Position numbers and translations under genes: made by a program. Below the pieces are notes generated by a model. It saw only the letters and a program-made list of their open reading frames with translations, made no database searches and was not told where the DNA came from. From Acidobacteria bacterium OLB17 (GTDB lineage Bacteria; Acidobacteriota; Blastocatellia; Pyrinomonadales; Pyrinomonadaceae), in contig LLEU01000025.1 in the NCBI GenBank assembly GCA_001567505.1, positions 1 through 64,000 on the forward strand: DNA of 64,000 bases, read 5' to 3'. Shown piece by piece: positions 8,748 through 17,371 of this stretch. The first letter of the stretch is position 1. Each line of letters begins with the position of its first letter.

Positions 8748-10180
8748 CGGCCTTCGGCCGTACTCGCACCTTCCGAATTCGTTTCCCAGTCCGGCGTGTG
8801 AAAAGTACCTTCCTTATCAACGCGCTTATAGGTATGCGCCCCGAAAAGGTCGCGTTGGGCCTGTATAAGATTCGCGGGCAGTTTCTCTGCGCGGAACGCA
8901 TCGAAATAGCTGAGGCAGGAGCCGAGGCACAAGGCGGCGATACCGTGCTGAGAACACGCCGATATCATCTTCCTCAAGCTGCTGGTATGACGCTTCAGAA
9001 CGTCCGCAAATTGTGCGTCGGTCAGGAGGTTCTCAAGTTCGGCATCGCGTGAATAGGCACGCCGCATCTCTTCAAGCAGAGCTGAGCGTATGATGCAGCC
9101 GCCGCGCCAGATCTTCGCGACCTCGGCGAGATCGATGCCGTAAGCAAGCTCGCTCGATGCGGCTCTAAGCAGCGACATCCCCTGAGCGTAAGTCATAATG
9201 AATGCAGCAGTTAGGGCGTCGTGAAGGTCTTCGTCCGACAATAACGGCGTGCGATCGGCGAGGTCGCTGCCGAAACAATCCCCGACCGCGTTCCGCACCG
9301 GACGCAACGCCGAGATCTGCCTCATCGAGACCGCAGAGTCGATCGTCGGGATCGGGATGCCGAGGTCGAGTGCCGCCTGCGAGGTCCATTTTCCGGTGCC
9401 CTTCTGGCCTGCCTCGTCGAGAACGAGATCGACAAGGAACCGTCCGGTCTCGGCATCCACGCGTCGCAGAACTGTCGAGGTGATCTCGATCAGGAATGAG
9501 TTCAGTTCGGTCGTGTTCCATTTGGCGAATATCTCGCCGATCTTCGCGGCATCGTAACCTTTCACTCGACGGAAATGATCGTAGGTCTCCGCGATGATCT
9601 GCATCAGGCCGTACTCGATGCCGTTGTGCACCATTTTGACGAAATGGCCGGCCGACCCCGTTCCCATATACGCAACGCACGGCTCGCCATCGACCTTTGC
9701 GGCGACGGCCTTCAAGGTGCCTTCGACGCGGGCGTAATGTTCCTTCGTGCCGCCGGGCATAATGCTCGCTCCGTGTCTTGCGCCTTCTTCGCCGCCGCTG
9801 ATCCCGACGCCCATGAACCCGATCTTTTTTGCCGAAAGTTCGGCGATCCTGCGATCCGTGTCGGTGAAATGAGAATTGCCGCCGTCTATGATGAGATCGT
9901 CCGGGTTAAGGTGCGGCGCAAGGTCGGCGATTACCGCATCAACGATCTTGCCCGCGGGCACGAGCAGCATTATATTCCGAGGGCTCTCAAGCTTTGAGAG
10001 GAATTCCGGCAGGTCTTTGCCGACATCGAGCGGCATCGAGCCCGCTTCCTTCATCAAAAGGTCACGCTTTGGGTCTTCAAGGTCGAACCCCACGCCCGCG
10101 ATGCCGTGCTCGCCCACATTTAGAAGAAAATTCCGCCCCATCGTACCGAGGCCGATCATTCCAAAACTCGCCTTTTTCAT
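8744..10180 (-). CDS. gnd: 6-phosphogluconate dehydrogenase (decarboxylating)
   Basis: This 478-residue enzyme converts 6-phosphogluconate to ribulose 5-phosphate with reduction of NADP and release of CO2 in the oxidative pentose phosphate pathway. It shows the Rossmann motif GLGTMGRNFLLNVGEHG (10-26). GVGISGGEEGARHG matches the substrate-binding loop, and KMVHNGIEYGLMQIIAE carries the catalytic Lys and nearby residues. KGTGKWTSQAALDLGIP is also family-typical. The C-terminal tail HTYKRVDKEG is intact. It overlaps lpxC tail to tail, with a perfect hairpin across the shared stop codons. A plausible -10 box lies 7 bases before the ATG, which suggests a leaderless or nearly leaderless transcript. 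Confidence 0.97.
   Translation of the reverse strand: MKKASFGMIGLGTMGRNFLLNVGEHGIAGVGFDLEDPKRDLLMKEAGSMPLDVGKDLPEFLSKLESPRNIMLLVPAGKIVDAVIADLAPHLNPDDLIIDGGNSHFTDTDRRIAELSAKKIGFMGVGISGGEEGARHGASIMPGGTKEHYARVEGTLKAVAAKVDGEPCVAYMGTGSAGHFVKMVHNGIEYGLMQIIAETYDHFRRVKGYDAAKIGEIFAKWNTTELNSFLIEITSTVLRRVDAETGRFLVDLVLDEAGQKGTGKWTSQAALDLGIPIPTIDSAVSMRQISALRPVRNAVGDCFGSDLADRTPLLSDEDLHDALTAAFIMTYAQGMSLLRAASSELAYGIDLAEVAKIWRGGCIIRSALLEEMRRAYSRDAELENLLTDAQFADVLKRHTSSLRKMISACSQHGIAALCLGSCLSYFDAFRAEKLPANLIQAQRDLFGAHTYKRVDKEGTFHTPDWETNSEGASTAEGR
8747..8761. terminator. Hairpin at the lpxC/gnd convergent junction
   Basis: ACGGCC (8747-8752), loop TTC and GGCCGT (8756-8761) form a perfect 6-bp stem directly after the lpxC stop, inside the last gnd codons. 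There is no T-tract in either direction, so it may slow converging polymerases rather than act as a full intrinsic terminator. Confidence 0.4.
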
Positions 10181-10187
10181 ATATTCA

Positions 10188-10217
10188 GTTATACCTTATC
10201 GCCTCGCCGCGGGTAAA
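10188..10217 (-). promoter_or_regulatory. Putative sigma-70 promoter of gnd
   Basis: On the minus strand TTTACC (complement of 10212-10217), an 18-base spacer and TATAAC (complement of 10188-10193) lie just before gnd. Only 7 bases separate the -10 box from the ATG at 10180, so transcription would begin at or within a base or two of the start codon. No Shine-Dalgarno sequence is seen. Confidence 0.5.
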
Positions 10218-10304
10218 AGAGGCTTCGCGGCTCAACTTGCTGACAGCTCTGGGAACCGCGCGTGAGTGGACGAACCTCAGCGGCGAATGTAACCTCTAAA
10301 TGCG

Positions 10305-11219
10305 ATGAAAAGTTTACTGGAGGCGATCCGCCCGACGACAATTCTCGAACCTGCAAAGCTCCGCGACAGCCTTGGGCTTGACCTCGTTGTCGTGTCCGAG
10401 ACCTTTCAGCACACGGGCAGCTTCAAGTTCCGTGCTGCCTATAACGTCGTGCTTAACCGGCCGGAGGATGAATTTATCGGCGTCTCATCAGGCAACTTCG
10501 GGCAGGCTCTCGCGCTCGCCTGCAGGATGCTCGGACGAAAATGCACGATCGTGATGCCGCATAATTCCGCTAAGGTGAAGGTCGATGCCGTCCTTGCTTA
10601 CGGCGCTGAAGCCGACCTTATAAACGTGAATGAGGTCAGCCGTGTCGAGCGGCTCGAACAGCTCGGCCAACAACGCTCCGACGCATATATGGCGAGCGCA
10701 TTCGACGACCGGCTTGTCATCGAAGGAAATTCGACGCTCGGGGACGAACTCCTCGATCTTGGACTTGATGCGATCATCGTTCCCATCGGCGGCGGCGGGT
10801 TGATCTCGGGCACGGTCGAATCCTTCGAACGCGCCGGGAAGGATATCGACATCATAGGCGCCGAACCGCTGATCGCAAATGACGCCGCGCGTTCGTTAAA
10901 GGCGGGAAAGATCATTCCGAACGAGCGCGAGCCGCAGACCATCGCCGACGGCACGCGAACGCTTTCCGTTGGCGATCAGACGTTTCCCGTGATGCAGCGT
11001 GGGGTCAAGGACGTGATCGAGGTCACGGAAGAGAATATCGCGACGGGACTTAGGATGTATTTTTCTCTCGCGAATCTAAAGTGCGAGCCTACGGGAGCTC
11101 TCAGCCTTGGCGCGGTCCTGCAGGAACCGGAGCGATTTCGCGGCAAGCGCGTCGCCATCGTGGTAAGCGGCGGCAATGTAGATGCGGATGTGTACGCGCG
11201 GCTCCTATCGACGCATTAG
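10305..11219 (+). CDS. Threonine/serine dehydratase-like PLP enzyme
   Basis: A 304-residue fold-type II pyridoxal-phosphate enzyme. The PLP lysine lies in TGSFKFRAAYN (about residues 36-46), the substrate-binding Ser/Asn loop is SSGNFGQALA (61-70), and the phosphate-binding Gly loop is PIGGGGLISG (157-166). SGGN near the C-terminus contacts the pyridine nitrogen. It lacks the C-terminal ACT-like regulatory domain of biosynthetic threonine deaminase, so it fits the catabolic or serine-racemase-like group. The likely reaction is deamination of L-threonine or L-serine to the 2-oxo acid. The gene stands alone and ends 8 bases from the converging pilB-like gene. Confidence 0.85.
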   Translation: MKSLLEAIRPTTILEPAKLRDSLGLDLVVVSETFQHTGSFKFRAAYNVVLNRPEDEFIGVSSGNFGQALALACRMLGRKCTIVMPHNSAKVKVDAVLAYGAEADLINVNEVSRVERLEQLGQQRSDAYMASAFDDRLVIEGNSTLGDELLDLGLDAIIVPIGGGGLISGTVESFERAGKDIDIIGAEPLIANDAARSLKAGKIIPNEREPQTIADGTRTLSVGDQTFPVMQRGVKDVIEVTEENIATGLRMYFSLANLKCEPTGALSLGAVLQEPERFRGKRVAIVVSGGNVDADVYARLLSTH

Positions 11220-11227
11220 CCTCGCCG

Positions 11228-12907
11228 CTATCGCAGCTCTTCGACGAACGTCACGCGGTTGATCTCGTGCAGTGTCGTCAAGCCCGCAAATACCTTCTTG
11301 ACGGCAGATTCACGAAGCGACGAAAGGCCTTCCTGTTCGGCCTGCCGGCGGATCTCGGAACCCGGACGCCTCTCGATGATCATTTCGCGGATGCGGTCGG
11401 ACATATCGAGCAATTCGTGGATCGCAGAACGCCCTCGGTACCCTGTGTGATTGCAGGCATCGCAGCCGACATTGCGGTAAAGCGTGTGACCCGCGATGTC
11501 CGAAGGCTTCAGGGCGGCGTCGGCCAATTCCTCGTCCGTCGGCACATACTGGCGCTTGCAGGTCGGGCAAAGAAGGCGGACGAGCCGCTGGGCCAGCACG
11601 CAGTTCAAAGACGACACGAAGTTATACGGCTCGACGCCCATATTCAGGAATCGCCCGATCACGTCGATCACGTTGTTGGCGTGGACGGTCGTGAAGACAA
11701 GGTGGCCCGTCAAGGCAGATTGGATCGCGATCTGTGCGGTCTCTTCGTCGCGGATCTCGCCGACCATTATCTTGTCGGGGTCGTGACGCAGGATCGAGCG
11801 AAGGCCGCGAGCGAACGTCAGGCCCTTCTTTTCGTTCACGGGGATCTGCATAATTCCCTGCAGCTGATATTCGACAGGGTCTTCGATCGTGATGATCTTG
11901 TCCTCTTCGGCGCGTATCTCGTTCAGAGCGCCGTAGAGCGTCGTGGTTTTTCCGGAGCCGGTCGGCCCGGTGACGAGCACCATCCCGTACGGCTCTTTGA
12001 TGTAGATCCGAAAACGCCGAAGGTCCTCTTCGTCGAAGCCGACGACGTCGAGGCTCAGATTCTTGAATTCCTCGGAGATCTGCTCTTTATCAAGGATACG
12101 GATGACGCAGTTCTCGCCGAAGGCCGATGGCAGGATCGACACACGGAAATCGACCGTTCGGCCTTTGTATCTCACGCGAAAGCGTCCGTCCTGCGGGATG
12201 CGGCGCTCGGCAATGTCGAGTTCGGACATCACTTTAATTCGCGAGATCAGCGTCTGGTGATACGCGATGTCGATCGGATCGACCTTAGCATAAAGTGCTC
12301 CGTCGATACGAAATTTCACGCGAACGTCTCGGTCTCCGGCCTCGATGTGGATATCCGACGCCCTCGATTCCATCGCGTTATAGACGATCGTATCGACGAG
12401 CTTGATGATCGGCGACATATCGCTGTCGGTCGCGAGGCGGTCAAGGTCGAGGACCTCTTCGCCCTGTTCGGTCTCTTTGACGAGCGAGATCCGAAATCCG
12501 GACGCAGCTTCCTGCATCACACGCTGTGTGGCATCGCCTTTCCGCAGGACGACATCGATAGCACCGGCCGTCGCAACATAAGGGACGATGCGCACGTTAA
12601 GGACATTCTCGAGCTCGTCAAGCCGCTCAAGATCGGTCGGATTCGCCATCGCAACGTGAAGCGTGTTCCCTTCGCGGCGGATCGGCACGAACTGATTCCG
12701 CAGCATTAGCTCGACCGGCAAGTTCGCAAGCTCTTCCTGATCGATCGGCGACGGCGCGTCCGGCGGCAGAAGGTCGATGTACGGCATTCGATAGCGCTTT
12801 GCGCGCTGTTTTGCCTCGATGACCTCGGGCGGCTCGTTCTCGAGGAAGTCCGAAAGTTCGATCTTCGGCGATGAGACGTTTGGCGTACTTGTGCTTTCGA
12901 CGTTCAT
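11228..12907 (-). CDS. pilB: Type IV pilus / type II secretion assembly ATPase (PilB/GspE family)
   Basis: A 559-residue hexameric ATPase that powers pilus or pseudopilus assembly at the inner membrane. The N-terminal T2SSE-N domain (about 35-140) precedes the motor. Walker A is GPTGSGKTTTLYGA, the Asp box and His box regions follow (ITIEDPVEYQLQG; GEIRDEETAQIAIQ; TGHLVFTTVHAN). The C-terminal zinc site has two Cys pairs: CPTC, then CDAC. It lies 15 bases downstream of the pilC-like gene, so they form an operon. Only these two core genes are present here; pilin, prepilin peptidase and secretin genes are not in the window, so pilus versus type II secretion cannot be decided. Confidence 0.93.
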   Translation of the reverse strand: MNVESTSTPNVSSPKIELSDFLENEPPEVIEAKQRAKRYRMPYIDLLPPDAPSPIDQEELANLPVELMLRNQFVPIRREGNTLHVAMANPTDLERLDELENVLNVRIVPYVATAGAIDVVLRKGDATQRVMQEAASGFRISLVKETEQGEEVLDLDRLATDSDMSPIIKLVDTIVYNAMESRASDIHIEAGDRDVRVKFRIDGALYAKVDPIDIAYHQTLISRIKVMSELDIAERRIPQDGRFRVRYKGRTVDFRVSILPSAFGENCVIRILDKEQISEEFKNLSLDVVGFDEEDLRRFRIYIKEPYGMVLVTGPTGSGKTTTLYGALNEIRAEEDKIITIEDPVEYQLQGIMQIPVNEKKGLTFARGLRSILRHDPDKIMVGEIRDEETAQIAIQSALTGHLVFTTVHANNVIDVIGRFLNMGVEPYNFVSSLNCVLAQRLVRLLCPTCKRQYVPTDEELADAALKPSDIAGHTLYRNVGCDACNHTGYRGRSAIHELLDMSDRIREMIIERRPGSEIRRQAEQEGLSSLRESAVKKVFAGLTTLHEINRVTFVEELR

Positions 12908-12922
12908 AAAATACTCAGAGGC

Positions 12923-14170
12923 CTAATGCCTGCCTCCGAACGGCCCGGCCGAGATCATCTGGATGATCGGCAGGTAAATAGCAAGCAGAATGACGACGAC
13001 GACGGCCGCCATAAAAAGCAGGATCAGCGGTTCGAGCAGCGTCGTCAGCTGTTCGAGCCGAACTTCTGCTTCCGCGTCGTAAAAGGCGGCAACTTCGTCC
13101 AGCATTTCTCGAAGGCTGCCGGAACGTTCGCCGATCCCGATCATATCGAGGCCGAGCGGCGGTATCCAATTCGCCGTCTCAAGAGCCTCGGTAAAGCCGC
13201 GGCCTTCGCGGATGAGCGGCAGTACGGACTGGCTCTTCCGCCGCAATTCAAGATTGTTCAACGCCTGCGAAGAAATGTCCCAACTTTCGGGGACGGTTAT
13301 TCCGCCCGCAAGCAGCGTTGAGAGCGACCGCGATAGCTGTGCCGTCGCCATATTCCTGACGAGCTGGCCGGCGATCGGAAGACGAAGGACGGTCTTGTGG
13401 AGAAGAAGCTTCCCGTTCTGCGTTCGGAACCAGAACACAAGGCCGAGCACGACGATCAGAACAAGGGGCAGCACCCACCAGATGTTCGCGACAACGGCGC
13501 CCGAAACATAGACGACGGCCCGCGTAAGCACGGGGAGTTCGCGGCTTTGGTTGAGATTCCGGAAAAGGTCGGACATTCGCGGAACGATATAGAGCGTCAG
13601 GAACGCGACCATTATCGTCGCCGCAACGAGCAAGAATGCCGGATAGGCGAGCGCTCCGCGCAGCTTTCGCGTTATCGCGACGCTTCGCCGCAGATACGTG
13701 ACAAAACGCGCAAGGACATCGTCCAGCGCGCCGCTCTTTTCGCCCGAAAGGATCGAAGCCGTGTAGATCTTCGGAAAAATTCTCCGTTCCTCGAACGCCT
13801 GCGAGAGCGGTTCGCCGTTCTTGATCCGCTCTTCGACGTCCGCAAGGACCGAGCGAAGGCTCGCCGAACCCGAACGCGTCTTCAGCAGTTCGATCGCCTG
13901 CAGGACCGGGATGCCTGCCCGCAAGAGTGCCGAAAACTGCTGATTAAAAAGGAGGAAGTCCGCCTGCTTGATCTTCGCGTGCTTCCCCGACTGCCCAAGC
14001 CCGAGCATCGACGAAAGGCCGTTCTCCGCCGATGAGACAGCAAATACGCGAAATCCGTCGGCCTCAAGCCGCAGTCTCGCTTCCGAAGCTCCGACCGCTT
14101 CGACCATCTTTGTTACGACTTCGCCGGATGGGGTTCCCAAACGACAGAGGAATTCAGGCATAAGAGACAA
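12923..14170 (-). CDS. pilC: Type II secretion / type IV pilus inner-membrane platform protein (PilC/GspF family)
   Basis: The 415-residue protein has the duplicated T2SSF domain. The first copy contains FNQQFSALLRAGIPVLQAIE (about 73-92) and the second copy MATAQLSRSLSTLLAGGITV (about 275-294), each followed by a membrane segment. Hydrophobic segments are near 176-196, 225-247 and 384-405. The platform protein couples the cytoplasmic ATPase to filament growth. The N-terminal 60 residues form a soluble extension resembling that of GspF. It is first in a two-gene unit with the PilB-like ATPase. Confidence 0.92.
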   Translation of the reverse strand: MSLMPEFLCRLGTPSGEVVTKMVEAVGASEARLRLEADGFRVFAVSSAENGLSSMLGLGQSGKHAKIKQADFLLFNQQFSALLRAGIPVLQAIELLKTRSGSASLRSVLADVEERIKNGEPLSQAFEERRIFPKIYTASILSGEKSGALDDVLARFVTYLRRSVAITRKLRGALAYPAFLLVAATIMVAFLTLYIVPRMSDLFRNLNQSRELPVLTRAVVYVSGAVVANIWWVLPLVLIVVLGLVFWFRTQNGKLLLHKTVLRLPIAGQLVRNMATAQLSRSLSTLLAGGITVPESWDISSQALNNLELRRKSQSVLPLIREGRGFTEALETANWIPPLGLDMIGIGERSGSLREMLDEVAAFYDAEAEVRLEQLTTLLEPLILLFMAAVVVVILLAIYLPIIQMISAGPFGGRH

Positions 14171-14383
14171 ACGGGATCAATGGATCTGGCCCTTTCAAAA
14201 GGCATTCAAAGGGCGAATTATAACACGTTCGGGCCGCTGGAATGTTGCGTTCCGGCGGCATATGGCCGCATGTCGCGGGAAATTGTACACCGAACAACCT
14301 CTGGCCTCGCTTCGGCATCTTAAGAAATACATTGAACCGAATTTCGCGAACCTCTACAATAGACGAGTTGACCTAAAGCCTGT

Positions 14384-15364
14384 ATGCGTAAACTTTTGGG
14401 CAAAAGGCATTCGCATTTTGCGACATTGCTCGCCCCTCTTTTCGTGCTCGCATTCTCGGCCGCTTCGACGTTCGCACAAACGCCGACCCCGCGGCCCACA
14501 CCACCGGATAACGGCCCGATCCGCGTCAAGACCGACCTTGTGACCGTAACTGCAACTGTCACGGACACTTACGGGCGATACATCTCGGGCCTAAAGAAGA
14601 GCGCATTCACGGTGATCGATGAGGGCGAAAAACAGGAGATCACTTTCTTCAGCGATAGCGACGCGCCCGTCTCCCTTTCGATCATTTTTGACGTTTCGGG
14701 GTCGATGAGCGGCGAAAAGATCAATAAGGCAAGGCACGCGCTCTCGCGTTTCATCGCGACGAGCCACCCGATGGACGAATATTTCCTGATCGCATTCAAT
14801 AACAAGGCCCAACTGCTGCTTGATCGCTCACGCGACGGCGAGGCCGTCTTAAGAAAACTCACTTTGGTCGAACCGAAAAAGGATACGGCTCTTTATGACG
14901 CCGTTTATCTCGGCGTTGAGAAGGCAATGCGCGGGGCACACCAGAAAAAGGCGGTCCTAATAATCAGCGACGGACAGGACAACGCTTCCCGCTATAATTT
15001 TGGCGAAGTTCGCCGCCTTCTGAAAGAATCCGACGTTGTCGCCTACTCGATCGGAATTCAGGGACGCAATGACGCCGCAAGCGAACTCGGGCTGCAGGGA
15101 CAGGCATTCCTCGATGAGATCAGCAATGTTACCGGCGGCCGGTCGTTCTACCCCGATTCAGACGTCGAAATGGACGAGATCTTCGAGCGTATCGCCCTTG
15201 AACTCCGGCACCAATATTCGATCGGCTACACACCCAAGGACTTTGTTCCTAACGGCAAATGGCGTAATGTCAAAGTTAAGGTCAAACGCCCGAGAGGTTT
15301 GCCGCGTCTAAGCGTTCGGGCTCGCGATGGATACTATGCGTCGCCGTCCTCGGAACGTCGATAG
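14384..15364 (+). CDS. Secreted VWFA-related (acidobacterial type) protein 1
   Basis: A 326-residue exported protein with a signal peptide (hydrophobic core about 15-31, cleavage near TFAQT) and a short Thr/Pro linker. The domain starts with IRVKTDLVTVTATVTD, a pattern shared with the other two VWFA genes in this window. A von Willebrand A fold follows with the metal site DVSGSMSG (DxSxS), a later Thr/Asp pair (DTALYDAVY) and ISDGQDN. The C-terminal part reads RHQYSIGYTPKD, again shared. The type is characteristic of acidobacterial genomes, where it was named for that phylum; function is unknown, presumably adhesion or protein binding at the cell surface. The gene downstream is a paralogue. 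Confidence 0.88.
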   Translation: MRKLLGKRHSHFATLLAPLFVLAFSAASTFAQTPTPRPTPPDNGPIRVKTDLVTVTATVTDTYGRYISGLKKSAFTVIDEGEKQEITFFSDSDAPVSLSIIFDVSGSMSGEKINKARHALSRFIATSHPMDEYFLIAFNNKAQLLLDRSRDGEAVLRKLTLVEPKKDTALYDAVYLGVEKAMRGAHQKKAVLIISDGQDNASRYNFGEVRRLLKESDVVAYSIGIQGRNDAASELGLQGQAFLDEISNVTGGRSFYPDSDVEMDEIFERIALELRHQYSIGYTPKDFVPNGKWRNVKVKVKRPRGLPRLSVRARDGYYASPSSERR

Positions 15365-15383
15365 GTTGGTGAAAGTTCTTTTG

Positions 15384-16493
15384 ATGAAAGCAACAAGGCC
15401 CGTGCTACTTTTGGCCGCGTTCTGCGCGGCCGCCGCTCTTTTCGTCGGCAGCTCCGCCGCAGTTGATGCTGCTCACGGCGTTGCCGTACCGACGCCAACG
15501 CCAACGCCTGCCGTGAAGGCTTCGCCTTCGCCGACCGTAGATCCGACAGATTCGGGCGAGGTCATCCGCGTTGAGACCGAGCTTGTGAACCTAAACGTTC
15601 GCGTCGTTGACCGTAATAACCGCACGATCAACGATGTCCCCGAAAAAGATTTCAAGATCTACGAGGACGGCGTTCTGCAGACCATCGATTTCTTTTCTCG
15701 CTCGGAAGTTCCGACCAACTACGCGCTCGTTCTCGACAATTCGGGATCGCTTCGCGACCAGCTCGATAAGGTCATCGAGGCCGGCAAGATACTCGTCGAT
15801 ACGAACAAGCCCGAGGACGAGACCGAGATCATACGCTTTATCGGCCGTGAGAAGATCACGATCGAGCAGCCGTTCACGTCCAACAAACAGGACCTTGCCG
15901 ATACGCTCGACAATCTCTTTATCGAGGGCGGCCAAACGGCCATCATCGACGCCGTTTATCTTGCAGTCGAGAACGTCGATAAATACGAAAAATCAAAGAA
16001 TGCAGATGACCGTAAACGCCGGGCGATCGTACTCGTAACTGACGGCGAGGACCGCGACAGCTATTACAACGAGAAGCAGCTTTTTGATCTGCTGCGTGAA
16101 TCTGACGTGCAGATCTACATTGTCGGATTCCTGGGCGACCTGAGCAAAGAAGGCGGCTTTATCGGAAAAAGCCCGCAGGAAAAGGCGAGGGCGTTCCTCC
16201 AGCGTATGGCTGACGAGAGCGGCGGCAAGACCTATTTCCCTGCGGACGCAAGCGAGCTTCCAGCGATCGCAAAACAGATCTCCGGCGAACTCAGAACGCA
16301 ATATTCGATAGGCTATATTCCGACAAATGACAGGAAGGACGGAAAGTTCCGCTCGATCAAGGTTGTCATCGCGGATGGCCCGAACGGACAAAAACGGATA
16401 CCGGTTACGCGCACAGGCCGAACAGCCGACAAGCCCGATGGCCCGCCAACACTCGATAAGTCCGTGAATACCACAAGCTTGCCGAAGAATTAA
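15384..16493 (+). CDS. Secreted VWFA-related (acidobacterial type) protein 2
   Basis: A paralogue of the preceding gene, 369 residues from the ATG at 15384. I prefer this start to the upstream one at 15327 because it puts a signal peptide (ATRPVLLLAAFCAAAALFVG) directly at the N-terminus. A PTPTPTP linker precedes the domain. The motifs are VRVVDRNNRTINDVPEKDF, the metal site DNSGSLRD (the first Ser of DxSxS is Asn-Ser-Gly-Ser), and VTDGEDRDSYYNE. The tail repeats RTQYSIGYIPTND. The two genes are co-directional, separated by only 19 bases, and look like a tandem duplication. Confidence 0.87.
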   Translation: MKATRPVLLLAAFCAAAALFVGSSAAVDAAHGVAVPTPTPTPAVKASPSPTVDPTDSGEVIRVETELVNLNVRVVDRNNRTINDVPEKDFKIYEDGVLQTIDFFSRSEVPTNYALVLDNSGSLRDQLDKVIEAGKILVDTNKPEDETEIIRFIGREKITIEQPFTSNKQDLADTLDNLFIEGGQTAIIDAVYLAVENVDKYEKSKNADDRKRRAIVLVTDGEDRDSYYNEKQLFDLLRESDVQIYIVGFLGDLSKEGGFIGKSPQEKARAFLQRMADESGGKTYFPADASELPAIAKQISGELRTQYSIGYIPTNDRKDGKFRSIKVVIADGPNGQKRIPVTRTGRTADKPDGPPTLDKSVNTTSLPKN

Positions 16494-16501
16494 GGCCCGA
16501 C

Positions 16502-16822
16502 CTATTTTTCCGGGACAGTTCCGGAGATCTTCTTGCGGGTCGTCTCGCCGGTAACGAGCACAGGGATACCATCATCAACATTTTGATGCGGGCGAGGAAT
16601 TACGTGCGTGGCGGTCACTTGTCCGACCTTTCTTGCTGCGGCGGCTCCGGCATCGACGGCCGCCGTCACTGCTCCGACCTCGCCGCGAACGATCGCCGTC
16701 ACAAGGCCGGCGTCGATCTTCTCGTAGCCAACGAGGGTCACATTTGCGGCTTTCACCATTGCGTCCGCAGCCTCGATCATTGCGACAAGGCCAGAACACT
16801 CAACCATTCCCAAAGCCTGCAT
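16502..16822 (-). CDS. Bacterial microcompartment shell protein (BMC-H), second paralogue
   Basis: A single-domain BMC protein of 106 residues from the ATG at 16822. It reads [20 protein letters not shown] at the start, then [26 protein letters not shown], and ends with THVIPRPH followed by a short tail. This is the PduA/EutM-type hexamer fold that tiles the facets of microcompartments. The pore loop between strands (EKIDAG) is the place for metabolite transit. It is the last gene of a five-gene unit with another BMC-H, an aldehyde dehydrogenase and two small membrane proteins. Confidence 0.95.
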   Translation of the reverse strand: MQALGMVECSGLVAMIEAADAMVKAANVTLVGYEKIDAGLVTAIVRGEVGAVTAAVDAGAAAARKVGQVTATHVIPRPHQNVDDGIPVLVTGETTRKKISGTVPEK

Positions 16823-16838
16823 AATTCTCTCTCCGAGC

Positions 16839-16937
16839 TTAGTTCCCCTTTTTCCTACGGATAAGAAGCACAATGGCAAAGATGCCGATCACCGCAAAGA
16901 TGCTCCCGAAAACAACAAATATCGGGGCGATCATCAT
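16839..16937 (-). CDS. Tiny single-span membrane protein in the BMC locus
   Basis: A 32-residue open frame starts with [20 protein letters not shown], continues [12 protein letters not shown] and stops at 16839. It is one hydrophobic helix with a positively charged C-terminal end, so the tail would face the cytoplasm. Its start codon overlaps the stop of the upstream zinc-ribbon gene (ATGA arrangement, 16934-16937), a sign of translational coupling. It sits 16 bases before the BMC-H gene. I know of no family; the evidence is the coupling, the length of the hydrophobic run and the conserved direction. Confidence 0.6.
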   Translation of the reverse strand: MMIAPIFVVFGSIFAVIGIFAIVLLIRRKKGN

Positions 16938-17359
16938 TTGAACACCTCAAGATAAACGACGACAACCGCAGATATGACGAATATCACCGCCGCAACGATC
17001 ATCAGCCCGATGCCGGAGGCATCCGCAGGCTCGGCCCACTCGGTGCGGACGACCTTTCTTTTTGCCGTTCGCGCGGCCTGCCGCTCTCTTGCCGCACGAA
17101 TGCGGTTATTTGCGGCGTCTCCCGACGGCGCGGCCTGCACCAATGCAGAATGACTCTCCGCACTCTCAAGCGCAGCTTCAAGCGAGGCATCAGCCTTTGT
17201 TTCCGAAGGAATCGGCGCCGCTTCAGTTAGGGCCACCACGGGCTCCTCGATCGCCGGTGGTGCGTTCACGGGTTTGCCGCATGCGTAACAAAAGCTCGTG
17301 CCTTCGCGCACTTCGGCCCCGCACGAGGCACACAACGGTTTTTCCGCAACAGCTTCCAT
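16934..17359 (-). CDS. Zinc-ribbon protein with C-terminal membrane anchor, in the BMC locus
   Basis: A 141-residue protein with a CASC...CYAC zinc ribbon at residues 10-27 (CxxC-x12-CxxC). A long Ala/Glu-rich linker follows (about 30-110), with a basic patch RQAARTAKRKVVR near 93-105. A C-terminal transmembrane helix lies at about 117-138. The tail-anchored layout would hold the ribbon in the cytoplasm at the membrane. It lies 12 bases downstream of the aldehyde dehydrogenase and overlaps the tiny membrane protein, so it belongs to the same operon. The role is unknown; positioning or assembly of shells near the membrane is a guess. Confidence 0.75.
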   Translation of the reverse strand: MEAVAEKPLCASCGAEVREGTSFCYACGKPVNAPPAIEEPVVALTEAAPIPSETKADASLEAALESAESHSALVQAAPSGDAANNRIRAARERQAARTAKRKVVRTEWAEPADASGIGLMIVAAVIFVISAVVVVYLEVFK

Positions 17360-17371
17360 CTCGTCTCGCTT

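Noticed and set aside
11081..12709. 542-codon plus-strand frame
   Set aside because: Antisense of pilB; the minus-strand frame has Walker A and zinc motifs. High GC leaves long mirror frames open.
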